Positions 38,401-50,300 of a stretch of 64,000 nucleotides of DNA are shown here, piece by piece. The stretch lies in contig CH001991.1 of NCBI GenBank assembly GCA_000149265.1, forward strand, positions 529,606 through 593,605, read 5' to 3'. The stretch comes from Ciona savignyi. Its lineage: Eukaryota; Chordata; Ascidiacea; Phlebobranchia; Cionidae. Under the pieces are notes generated by a model that was given only the letters and a program-made list of their open reading frames with translations, was not told the DNA's origin and searched no databases. The number at the start of each line of letters is the position of its first letter. The first letter of the stretch is position 1. Position numbers and translations under genes: made by a program.

Positions 38401-41400
38401 AAATATATAACCCGAAGCCAAAATTTAATACTATACTTCATTATAACAGTGGAGAATAAATCAAGAACCGTGGACTATTGCTTATTTTGGATATTTTACT
38501 AACCTGGACATTTTACTATTGGGGCTTTGTAACTCGATACATTACGCTCGGGACGATTAATAACCCAAACAAGCGATGGACATTAATGAGATTAAACCAC
38601 AACTCGTAGTTACTCCCTACCATGACGACGATACATGAAACTACAATGGTACACTTCAATGTCGGACCTAAAGTCGGAAGATGACAACAAAACCAGTCAC
38701 TTATCGCGCGTGGTTGTAAGATCGAAACAGGTCACTTACTTTTTACATAATAAAACTATATTATTGATTGTATATCACATATTCACATACTACATCGTAT
38801 ATATATGGGTTATATAATGTAAACGGATATGTGGGGAAACCCCATTTGAATATTACAATACAGCATTTACCGATTCACTGTCAAGATAGACAGTAAGGAT
38901 GCTGTGACTACGACTTGAATGTTCGTTCATGTTGTGTTCCGCTACAGCTCTGTTACGCATTCCATCTTCTAACACACTCATGAGGTCGTCCAGCGACTCG
39001 ATTTCTCTTACGAAAAGGTTTTCGACGTAAAAACCCTGAGCCTTCGACCAGCGAACTTGCACAGAATCGTACGCTATAGGGTTCAATAAATCCTGAACCT
39101 ATAAAAAGCAATAACTGTAATTAAGGCTGGCTTCAAAATTGAATTTGATATTTTCTCGCAAGTCGTACGGGGTCATTTATATAGTCCAAGCATGCGGAGT
39201 ACAGGGTGCGTATTGCATAAGCTACCGCTTATTTAAATACCATAAATAAAGTTCAAATGGATACGATTAGTATCTCATTATAGATAATGTCTATTGATAG
39301 TTTTCTGTTTTAAGCACTTGAAATTTGTGATTACATTACATTTTAATATGAAAAATTCCCTATGCTTTACCTTTTAATGCACCGGTATATCGATGGTAAG
39401 TATTTAGCTGCCTTTTTTGTATACTTTATTCATTGGTCAGTATTATCTGTATTATTTAAATCTATACATCACCTGCTCATTGTAGATTTCCAAGTACGAA
39501 GCTTTCACAGTGTAATTGGTGTCGTTAGAATCTGAAACTTTTTCCATCATATACGCAAAACTAAACTGTATGAGCCCGTAGCAGTCTTGATCTTTCAGTG
39601 ACTCTTGATGCGCAATATCAGTTGCTTCCTGTGTTTTGTCAAAAAAGTTAATTTTTGTTGTGCAACATTATGTCCGGCTGAATAGCTTGGTTGGTTAGTG
39701 CGTCGAATTTAGCCCAAGGGTTGCAAATTCGAAACTGGTCGCTAGTTCGTCGGTTGTGTCATTATGAAGGCATTTCCCGGTAACTTTCTGGACCTAGTGG
39801 ATTAATGGGTTCTGCCAAATTTGAAGAAACGTCTCAATCATACACGACACACTGTCGCGTAAGAATGCTTCTTTACCTGATGACAAGATAATTTAACGAT
39901 TGCCCCTTGTGATAACAAAAGAAGCTATGTTTACTAAGTTTTGTGCAGTTTTAGTATTGTTCGCCCGTTTTTCGCTTTTCAAATGCTATCATAATAGCCT
40001 TATTGTCAACATAACAAAATAAGACAAATGCACTGAGAGAAAAAATAAAACCTATGCAAGTTTTACATGCCTAAGTATGTCCGATAAAATATCAGACTAT
40101 GCATTAAATATGTGTTTACGCAAAGCTTGTAGAATTTTGTTATTCGTGATCTACAGGTTTCTTGCTTGCGAAACCCTACCATTCTACTATCGTGCTATTC
40201 TTTCGTGGGAAAACTGTTTATTTCGAAACATTCCCCCTTGGAAAAACATGTTAAACAAGGAACCAGACAGTGCCTCGCTCGAGTAACTGTTGTCCGCCAG
40301 TAATTGTTTAAAATACCAGAACGGGCAAGTCTTAACTAGAAAGTGTATGCCAGCTAAACATGACACCTGGCGAAGTGTTTCCCATCCGTGGACCCAAACA
40401 CTTGACTGTATAAAGTGACCAGATAAGAGATTTTGTCAGGATTATCGTGGGCTCATAAAGACAACAGTATTTAACAATGTTGGACCATGAACGCCCGAAA
40501 TTGGTACAGGACTGTCAGGATAATTAATGAACTTTAAAATCGTAAAACCTAATTTAAAATCACAAAAAAAGTATTTTAACATTTAATTTCGTAAACGAAA
40601 ACTTTTAAAAGTTACAACAAATAACTTGTTTAGTTTTAAGCTGAGTTTAAAGTCGCTGATTTTCTGGAAAATATTAAAATGTTTGCTTAACAATAAAAAG
40701 TGTTTGAGTTCCGTTGGAGTGAGAACTGATAAAGATGTCATATTTACATTTCTAATTTAAACAAATATAATCCGTGGACTGTCAGACAAGTGTACTCAGG
40801 AATCTGCGTGATTCAGCACGACTGTTGACTGTGGGATTTTGCTTTTAACTCCCACAACTGATAAATCCCTGGCTTATTGCACTCAATAAATTCGCACAGC
40901 GTGTGGTAAACTGGTGTCCCGCTGTAGACTTTTCGTCTTGAATACGTTTATCAGTATAAATAAATTTTGGAATCCAATGAGCCGTACTTACAGGCGTTAC
41001 AGGACCTGTCATTGTGTATGTTTTCCCAGAACCAGTTTGTCCAAATGCGAATGCGGTGCATGCATACCCGTCTAAAGCCATGTTGAGTAACCGACGCATA
41101 CCTGAACAGATAAAAAGGTACCTAAAATGTTACTGCCATTTCAAATGATAATTTACCGCTGTGTTCAAAGACTTGCTCCTGTGAACAGCCGGGTTGAAAA
41201 ATTCCATGAAAAGAAAACGTTTTCTGGGCCGCTTGATTGTCCACCTTTATTTAAAAAAAGAAACAATTTTATTTATAAATGCAGAATTTGAATCAGCCTT
41301 ACATACGCGAGAGAAGAAAGAATTAAAATGAAACACTAACCCGCCGTTTTTATCAAATGTTGTTTAAATTTTAGACACACTTGCCTACCCCAAACAAAAG

Positions 41401-42022
41401 TATAAGTAAGTGTGGCCGAATCGTTAACACGACCTATACAAATACCAATTCTTATACAAAAACGGTCCTAGTGGCGAGTAATGGGGTCATGGGTAAAAAC
41501 TTAGCTTTTTAAAAGTAGAAACTCACCAAAATGACTCCATCCGAAGGAAACCGGGTGACCGCTGCATCGTTTCTATCTGTTTCCTGCTGGTTAAGCGGGC
41601 GGACCCTGTGATAGTTGAGTTTAACCTCACACTTTAAAATTTCTCAAACCAAACTCACTGCACAATTACCTGGCCACTACATGTACGTCACTTCCGTCCA
41701 AATCCGAATCTGACGACTGAACTCTGTAAGAAAAGTTTGAAATGGTGGACATTGGCAATGCTGTACATTCTCTGAGCGCCCCGGCGTGCTTTTACCCAGA
41801 CAGTTTCGGTACACAGCATACGCCATGTTCCATACTATATTGTAGCTCCGTCATAAAAACAAACAGTTCATTTACGTTTAGTGGAGTAAGGAATTACCTT
41901 GTCGCTAACAAAGAAAAGTTTGCTGCTGGTGCCACGGCATGTTTGCTCTTTTCATTTTCGGCGTCTTCGACTTCTGACACATTTTCTTTGCTGGGGTTAC
42001 TGGTGTCTTCTTCAACCTTCAT
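32434..42022 (-). CDS. KIF12: KIF12, kinesin-12-like motor protein
   Basis: Complete 16-exon model: 41898-42022, 41670-41723, 41527-41605, 41157-41244, 40992-41101, 39473-39628, 38871-39098, 37908-38052, 37547-37665, 36301-36389, 35662-35828, 35440-35552, 35036-35172, 33840-34211, 32996-33378 and 32434-32555. All phases agree and the sum is 2487 nt (828 residues). The N-terminal extension is acidic, and the motor begins at [15 protein letters not shown]-loop GQTGSGKT is at 136-143, switch I NEHSSRSH at 262-269 and switch II VDLAGSE at 297-303. KIF12 hallmarks: [14 protein letters not shown], the [14 protein letters not shown] block, and [16 protein letters not shown] after the neck. A coiled coil runs from about 395 to 500 ([18 protein letters not shown]), then a Pro/Ser/Asn-rich disordered tail and a final helix ([11 protein letters not shown]). 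It is probably a plus-end microtubule motor; vertebrate KIF12 acts in kidney and bile-duct epithelia and has been linked to cilia. Confidence 0.95.
34262..34430 (-). mobile_element. tRNA-derived SINE, internally deleted, in KIF12 intron 13
   Basis: At 34263-34345 the sequence is the reverse complement of the 3' end of the full element at 55394: a GGATA-repeat tail, then a TTCATGTTTATCCC block and GACACACGGGC. It continues to 34430 with a tRNA-like head in reverse (GTCGTTATTCAGCCG on the minus strand corresponds to GTCGCCTTTCAATCG). Most of the middle of the body is missing. Confidence 0.75.
35886..36215. repeat. Degenerate CACATA-rich simple repeat in KIF12 intron 10
   Basis: Irregular repeats of the type CCACACATAT / ACATAACCCC run for about 330 bp between exons 11 and 10. 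The plus strand is almost free of G. No fixed unit length holds, so it is a decayed or cryptic microsatellite. Confidence 0.6.
39670..39915 (+). mobile_element. tRNA-derived SINE in KIF12 intron 5
   Basis: The head is at about 39672-39740: box A-like TAGCTTGGTTGGTTAGTGC and box B-like GGGTTGCAAATTCGAAACT. The body shares CTAGTGGATTAATGGGTTCT and the ACGATTGCCC block with the copy at 55394. It lacks the TATCC tail, so it is 3' truncated or older. It lies opposite to the host gene. Confidence 0.75.
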
Positions 42023-44336
42023 GTTCAAACTCCTTTTGGCACTTTTAGGAGTTTATATGTCCAACATTATGTGTATGAGAGCTGAAATACGCAGCTGGGT
42101 TTTACGACTGTCGAACCAATGCTTTTCCAAGAACTGTAAATGCTTCTCTTTGTGTCAATGAAATCCTGACAGTTTTATTTCTGAGTAAAGGAAACATTAT
42201 CAGTGTTGTAAGCTATTTTGTTTAAAATAATATTTCAGACTCATATTTTACTAACCTAATCCTATGAAATATTTTTTTCATTGGATTTGGCCAAAGATAC
42301 TTCAATTGACCTGCGATATTAGTCTAAGGGTCTACATTAAGAAATTATTTCACAACAAGTGCCACTTATTAATTCCATTAGGCCGTCAGTATTATATTTA
42401 GGTAACGTCGGTACCTATGCCTCACTACGTTCAGATGCGACTGAATGTAGCATTAATTTTGTTATTTATTGAAGATTTCAGGTTGGAGTTTTTAACTGGC
42501 GAACAGCTAGCTAAAATCTTTACCCTATTTGCACGTAACATCGCCTTGCTAAATCGAGTTTTTTCTCTTGATATTAACTTGACTGATAAACAACACTGCA
42601 ACTGCTGATAAACTGCACAGAGACCACAGCAGTTCTCCAAATTACCCCCTCCCGAGCAGAGGTGACAGAGACGCGCCGGGCGTTCTTAATTCCCACTATC
42701 TCATCAGCATTGTTGGCGTCAAAACAATTCCGAATCTGCTGGCAACGATATCGCGACTTCGTAATCTGATTGAGTAAAAGTTAAGAAATAGTGGCTGTAA
42801 GACAATGGTAATGGGATACGGCATTCGGTGGGGTCGTGTCGAAGATTACACGCGCTCTATTGTCGCAACACAGGCATGCCAATCAATCGAAATGTAAAAT
42901 GAACATAGGAAAAAAACAAAGACCTTCGGAAGTTAAGCGTTTTTTTTTAATTTATTTTCTTTTACCAAGTATTTTCGAGCATTATTTGTTATATATTAAG
43001 GTAATTTTTCCATATTTTCCACACGAAAGGACTTCCTTACACACACACTGTTCTTTCTTATGAGAGGCAAACTTCCTTATATCACCACGCATATATGTAT
43101 ACATGCGCCTATCTCTTCCCTGAGTTATAAAGTTATACTCTACTTCATGTGGGTTGAAACAGCATTCTGTCAGACAGAATAAACAACAAGGCTAAATAAG
43201 ATATATATACCATACCTAAACAAGAAAAGCTTTTATTGGATATTGCAAATCCCTTAGAGGATTTGGGTAGATTTAGCTTGAAGTTTAGTATATCCCACTT
43301 TCATTAAATAAAAAAATCCTGTGTCAATATTTTTACACTTATTTGCCATTGTTGCGTTTTAGACACTGAAAAACTTCCAATACTGACACTAAAAACGTAG
43401 ATTGCCACTGCGAACTATTCTTTTTAGAGACATTAATCAAAACAATATTAATTTCTCGATGGTGTACACCACAGTTAATTTTCGTTGGTACCATGGACAC
43501 AATTGCTCGTATAAACCTGGAGTAAACCGTCGTGGAATTATTTATCAGACCTAAAGTAAAACGTATTTAAACTCGTGTAAAAGCTCCAAAACAACGGGAG
43601 CCCGACCTATAACATTACGACCGAGTATCTACCTTGTCCATCAACGGAAGACTAGTGAATTAATATGTATGCTATGGAATAAGCCGTAACAATCGATCTA
43701 CAACTGCAAGGATCATAAACAATGAAAGTTTATTCCCATACATTTTTCAACGCTATAGTTATGCCCGCTACCTATGTATTCGCATTAAGAGTACGCTTGC
43801 AGCCAGCTTATGAGACACAAAGCATCGGTGCGATCGTGTGTACAGGACCCAGTCTATGGTATTTCAGGCAAATGAAACCGCGCTTTTAAATTGCAAAGAC
43901 TGGGGTTGTATTTGCGATATGATAATTGCACATAAACCAAAAATAACAACGTAGAATTAAAATAACTACCATGTAGTGCGAAGGACGATAGAATATAACA
44001 GGAAATATAATTTTCGACGTACATGAGTTAACTAGTGAAAGCACACAAATTTGACTGGAGTAAAATAAGTTGCAACGCGGAAAGATTTGTAAGATTAAAG
44101 GCGCGCCAACCCTGGTCCATATATGTTGTTATTAGTGTTGTTGGGAAAGCGCGGAGAACGTATGATTATCCAAGAGTACAATCTGGCACAGCGCATTGGC
44201 TTCTATGTTAAACGAATGTGATTCAAGAGTTAGTGGCGAGATACAGGACATTTAGAAATACAAATTTTTAAATCAAACTTATACTTATCGACGCAATTTA
44301 ATGAATACATTCGCGTACGATGAAAAAATGATTGAA
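42023..44336. other. Intergenic between KIF12 and GGA
   Basis: About 2.3 kb, with both neighbours on the minus strand. The left side should be the KIF12 promoter; a GC-rich patch lies at 42640-42700. The right side should be the GGA 3' UTR. Small open frames on both strands show no recognisable product. Confidence 0.5.
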
Positions 44337-47300
44337 TTATAATTGGCCCCACTGTTCGGCCGGTGGGAAATTGGATATTACTCCGGTTTCTGAGATAGCG
44401 GTTTGTTCGTCGATTTTGTAATCGAGTTTAAATCGAACCTTCACTTCTTTCTGCAAGTATTTTGATTGAATTTAGTCGTAGCATTGGAACTTGATATTGG
44501 GTGGAATATGATTCTAATGAATAGACGTTAGGAGACATTGCCTATTCGGTCATATACCGAAAACAAAAAAAAATTGTATAAGAAAATTTTAAAAACATTG
44601 AAATTAAGTTAAAAAATAGGGGGAACAAACATGTTACGCGCCAAAAAGCATAAAAAATCTCAGAGTGGGGATAAATCCGGAGTTTATGTATTTATTTATT
44701 AAAACTCTTCTAAATGGGACCACTGAAAATAATATCTACATTTTTAAGCGTCGCAATGTAAATTTACAATACTGACAAAAAGCAATCAGCCGACCCATGT
44801 TAAATGAAGAGAGATACCATTTGTGTAGGGACAGTACAAATTGTACCATCTTGTGATTCTTGTCTATTAGTGTTACGAAAAAATCCGATAATTAGATACA
44901 GTTAGTACCTTGTATTGCGAAAATGTGGACATGTTTTAAAAGAGTCAATGCATATTGTAGCATTTTACACTTTTTTGTCCAAATGTAAATAGTAAAATTT
45001 GACTTAATGATTTAAAACCTAACGCAATGTTTCGCAAAATACGTTATTGGTAAATAGGGATGGTTAACGCGACGATACATATACCAACTACCAACTATAA
45101 GAAAAACGTCTAAGAGACGAACCCATCATGGGTTCGAAAATTAGCCCGATAAAAAAAGAAGCTATACTTACGTGGGCAGGATTGGCAATGATCATGACTT
45201 GTGTAATTGGTGGACTTGATACAATGGGGTTGAACGCTGGGACGTCGGTGTTCGATGGTGGTTGTAACTTAATCCGCATCACCTGGAATAATGGGGAAGG
45301 ATGCTCATAATTGTCGGACTGAACAACGAGAGTGCAAGAAAAAATACAAGATTGTTGAAGTGTATGCATCAATGAGATGGCACGTGACAATACCGGAAAC
45401 ATATTATTACCCTCATCATTACCAACAATATCCGTATCATAAGTAAAACAACATAAATAGGTTTTGTTCCCATACGAAACGCACAAGGGTAAATAAACAG
45501 TGAATAAGATGAAGCTTTTGTCCAGGAACGATGCATTCGCCGTCAATACATGACGTTGCAATATTTCCAAAACTATGAGTGCCAGATCACTTTACTTAAT
45601 TCGTATTTTTCAACCTCGTTTAAATTTAATCGCCACCAGTTTAATGATCCGTCTTAAAACGATCCGTATTAAAAGCAGCAACCGAATAACTCGAGTTTAT
45701 ACCTTTGGCACGGCGGCTTGGAAGAGGATATTATGGACTGGGTTAGTCCTGGTGCTCATGATAGAGACAACTGACACAAGAGTGTCGGTTCTCGTTGGGG
45801 TGGCGTGGTCTTTCGCAAAATGTAGCATTACACGTATGCCGTTGTTATCGTACGCTGTCAGTGGCGCAAATGTACCTAGCGAAAGTGTATTGTTGATTCC
45901 CTCTTTGTATATACATATAAGTAGGTACATTGTTTTATTAAAAAAGTAAGGCTATAAATTGTATTCCGTGGACATGCAAAAAACCCAAACCTTTATGAGA
46001 TTACATATCTAAAATGCATTCGAATGGACGTCGTTTCTTATGACATTTTGACCGTCTAGTTTTCACAGCTATTCCAGTTTGAAGGTATGATTAAGGCATT
46101 GTCTGATTAGTGTTTTGCTCAGGGATAAAATATTGATTGCAGGTCTCAGACCAAAACCCGTTTATGACCGATTTGGACACACCGGAAGTAGTTGTCCACA
46201 ACAAAAAGGTAAAGCTATATCGCTCCTATAACTCACTTGGCCGTATGGATTCCAATTTCACAAACACATCGGAAAGCGACATATCAGGTATAGGTGCTGT
46301 AGTCTGTGTCGTGACCAGCGGCGTTGGGTCAGGGGTCATTGACACCAGGCACCCAGTTGTAGGTGCCATGGGTGCACTGGCTAGTGGGACATTGGTGGGC
46401 GGGGTTGAAATGGGTAAAAGTGGGGCCACAGTGGTAGGTTGGGGGGTTAGGGTTGTTGGAATATCGAACAGTGAAGTGCTGGTATTATCGGTGGTGGTGG
46501 TGGGCTTCTTTAATAATTCGTTTAAAGTTGGCTTCATAGCAGGTTTTCTGAATTATTATAAAAACCATTATATAGCTTGGTATATTTGTAGACGAAGAAT
46601 AACAGTTTGGTATCACCTGTAAGAATAATGTTCCATTTGCTACAAATAGTGTATTATGGAGGTTTTCAAGGAGATTGTTATGTTTGTTTCTTATAATTCC
46701 AACGAGAATGAATTAAGTGGATTTTGCTGATAAAACAAAGTCATATGCCTGTCTTGCACACAACAACATTAGTATAGGTAGAAGAAGATCAACCCAGCAA
46801 CGTATTTGTGTGTTAACATTCATAAATGCATACACATAGGAAGTGTAACAAAAGCATAAAAATATTGAGTCGCTTACGGGAATTGACTTTGCAATTTATG
46901 TCCAAGCGTTTGCTCCATTAAGCCTCTGCTTAATATATCAATATCCGACAGCACCTGTAATAATTTTTGTTAAAATTTTGTTAAAACACTGGCATTTTAG
47001 ACTTTTTAAAAGTGATAAATTAAAAAAAAACGATCAGATTGTATAACTTTACATAATTACACTATTCTTATGCATATTATCTAATGCATTAAGTAAAAAT
47101 TGTCAAAAACTTGTAAAAGAAATAAAAATTGTAATTTAAATTAAACCCATATATATCTTATGAATGACATTATAAAAAAAAATATCTTGCAATTGCAAAT
47201 ACAAAATATAATTGATTTTAAATGTGTTAGTTAAATTAAAAGTTGATACCAGAAACTTAGATCCTAAAATTAAGAGTAAAATGTGAATGAAAAACTGTAA

Positions 47301-50300
47301 AAAAGACATTAATTGTGTATCTTTTTCAATATATAATATAGAAGCGTTGAACAAAACTCACCGAGGTTCTTGGCTGAGGTTGAGGGGGCGCTGCTAGTTT
47401 GGGGATCACAGGGATGGTGGGGTTGGCTGGGGGGATGACTGCGGGTTGGGATGGGAGGAGATCATCCAGGGAGAATGGATCATCATCCGGAGCTGATGTG
47501 GAGGGAGGAGCGGACTGGAAGTCGAGGAGCATGGTGTCGGCTGACTCCACTGTGGGAAGAGAGATGGATTGCACAAATTGATCCGAAGTTTAGTTTAATC
47601 ATTTTTACCTCCGGTATTAAATAGTGACAAATGATTCATATTAGGGCACAGGAATAGAAAAAGACGGCCAAATGAACAGTCGTTAAAACACGTTATTTAA
47701 AAAAAAGAGATATATTAAATATATATAGGAAAATTAATGTTAGGAATGGGCAAGTATCAAATGTCACAAGTGTATTATCGGAATATAATATGTCTATAGT
47801 CTAATTGAAATTAATATTAACTATTTGATGCAATATTAAGATTATTTCTGTAATTTGGAATGCTATTAACATTGGCTAATAATCAAAGTATCCTACTGGC
47901 ATTCGGTATGAATTATTTGATGACAAGATCAAAACAATATTAGTTAATTGACATTTTACAATAAAAAATGCACGCATAATAGTAAAGGATTTCATACAGT
48001 TTGGTGGTAATTTACAATAAGATATAAGTAAATGGTAGCAGTTAGTTTGTGGCCACAAAGCTGGGTAATGTAGCCTACCATTGTTACTATGCTGCATGTT
48101 TGCTGAAGGGATAGGCTGCATGGATGGAAAGGAGGCGGTGCCATTGGTAAAATCATGTGATGATGGTAGAGGCGCGAAATTCAAATTTGCAAGATCAAGC
48201 AAGCTTGATGAGGCTTCTGAATAATTAACGCAAATTACTGAAAGAAGATTAGTTGCGTGAATATAATTACGCTTTTCATTAAAATCATAATGAAAAACAT
48301 TGATTATTAATACAATAAACATAATAGGAAAGATTAACATTTTTAAAGGAGAAAATGATGACTATCACTGGTATTAGTGTTGCTGAGACATATGTTACTT
48401 TGGTATGCCTGGTAAACTTTTCCCTTTTTTATTTGGGGTATTGAATACTCAGTTAGCTTAAAACATGTTTCAATCACACAACTGAGCTTCTATTATTTTA
48501 ATAAAACAAAACAAAAAATTTCCGTGGTCCTACATAAGCACACTTTATCACAATCAAACTTAAACCCAATCTAAGATGAAAAAGTGAATAAATGTTCAAA
48601 AAATTGAGGCAATGTGGTAATATTTTGACATTATATGTCGCAACCAGCAACCATCTAAAAAAGGCTCCCAAACTATAAAGGGCAGAGTTTGACCTTCTAC
48701 ATAGAGATTCACTCTTGACACCAAATCACAACATACAACTACATTTATCACAATGGTGGTTGTAGTTTTAGCTCAAATCGGTATAAAGCACAATTACCTG
48801 GCATATGACACATTACCTGGCATATTACACATTACCTGGCATATGACACATTACCTGGCATATTACACATTACCTGGCATATTACACATTACCTGGCATA
48901 TCACACATTACCAGGTATATTACACAATCAATTAATTAAATTAATTGCAAGAATTAAAACTTGATGATAGTATCAAGTAAAACTACACAAGCTATACTAA
49001 ATAAAGTTTGATCACATTTAAATTAATGTTGTTAAAATGAAGTTTGCAAGACAGAAAAATGTAAAAATATGATTATCACTTCAAATAACACCTTGAGGTT
49101 TCTCTGGAACTGCTTTGTCTGGCTCTGCTGAGCCATCCGCTTTTCTGTCAGTCATCGATGTGAGTTTGGGGGCTACTATCTTCTCAAATGACTGCATCAC
49201 CCTCGATACGTCGTCGTTTGCCCCGAGGATCTCCATGAGCGCGGTTTCATCATCGTCAGTGTCCGAAGCGAGACGAAATAAAGTCGGCCGCATCTTCTGG
49301 CAGCTGTCGTATAATTCCTGCCAGAAAGGTGGGGTTGTGGCCAAGGCACGACAACTGTGGTTTGTGTAGCACAACAAACCTTTACCGTTACTGACTAGGG
49401 TGTACACTGTTTACTCAAGTGCATTCATTCTAAGGAACAATTATGAATGGTATAAGACTTGGTAATTAATGATTACATGTTCTAAATACACATGTGTACA
49501 ATTGCACTTTAATTTTTGCATTCAGGTAATATAATTGTCAAATGCTAAGCCAACAGGGGATAATATAATTTGTGTTACCATAAGTTGAAATTGCTTTAAT
49601 CACTTGTATACCATAAAGAAAATGCTTTGATAACTGGGTTAAAGCAATATCAGTGAAGTGCTTTTCTTAAAAACAAACTTAAATTTAATGGAGCAGTTTA
49701 AGTAAATAAACAGGTTAACAGAACATTTCTCTAACCTTCATCATTTGCATATCGCTGATAGCAGTAACATCAGGATTAAAATGACTTAGCATCTCATTGA
49801 GAAGTCGGACATTATTTGTAACTTCCTCCAGAGTTTCGTTGCGTTTCCTCATTTTTTCCATCCTTGCTTCATCTTCTTTTACAACATTTTTAATCATGCG
49901 ATTGGCAGCCTACACAATGTATAATGTTAGATGCAATATATTAAAAAATTGCTTATGGTTTAATATAGGTGTTCTTCACCATTTATTTTAATACAACTAT
50001 TCAGCATTAAAATATCTTAGTCTAAATCTATGACACAAAATGTAGTCCTAATCCAGCAGATCCAATTCGCTGCATCATTCCTACATTCAATCAACCAACT
50101 TTTTATTCTATTTAAGGATACCAAATAACTACTGGTACTGTTCTTAACTAAGAAAACACAAAGAAACTGTATAATTAAACCAGGAGATATTAAAAAAAAT
50201 ACTGGTACGTCTAACTAAGAAGATTCTACCTGAAAAGATTTAAAACAACCTTGTAATGCACAAGAAGTGTAGTTTAAACATGGTTGTTTCTTCTGATATA

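Noticed and set aside
48796..48928. CRISPR-like array
   Set aside because: Units are contiguous with no spacers and the genome is animal; this is a minisatellite.
48753..48935. Short repetitive ORF (THYLAYYTLPGI-like)
   Set aside because: Produced by the 19-bp minisatellite; not a protein.
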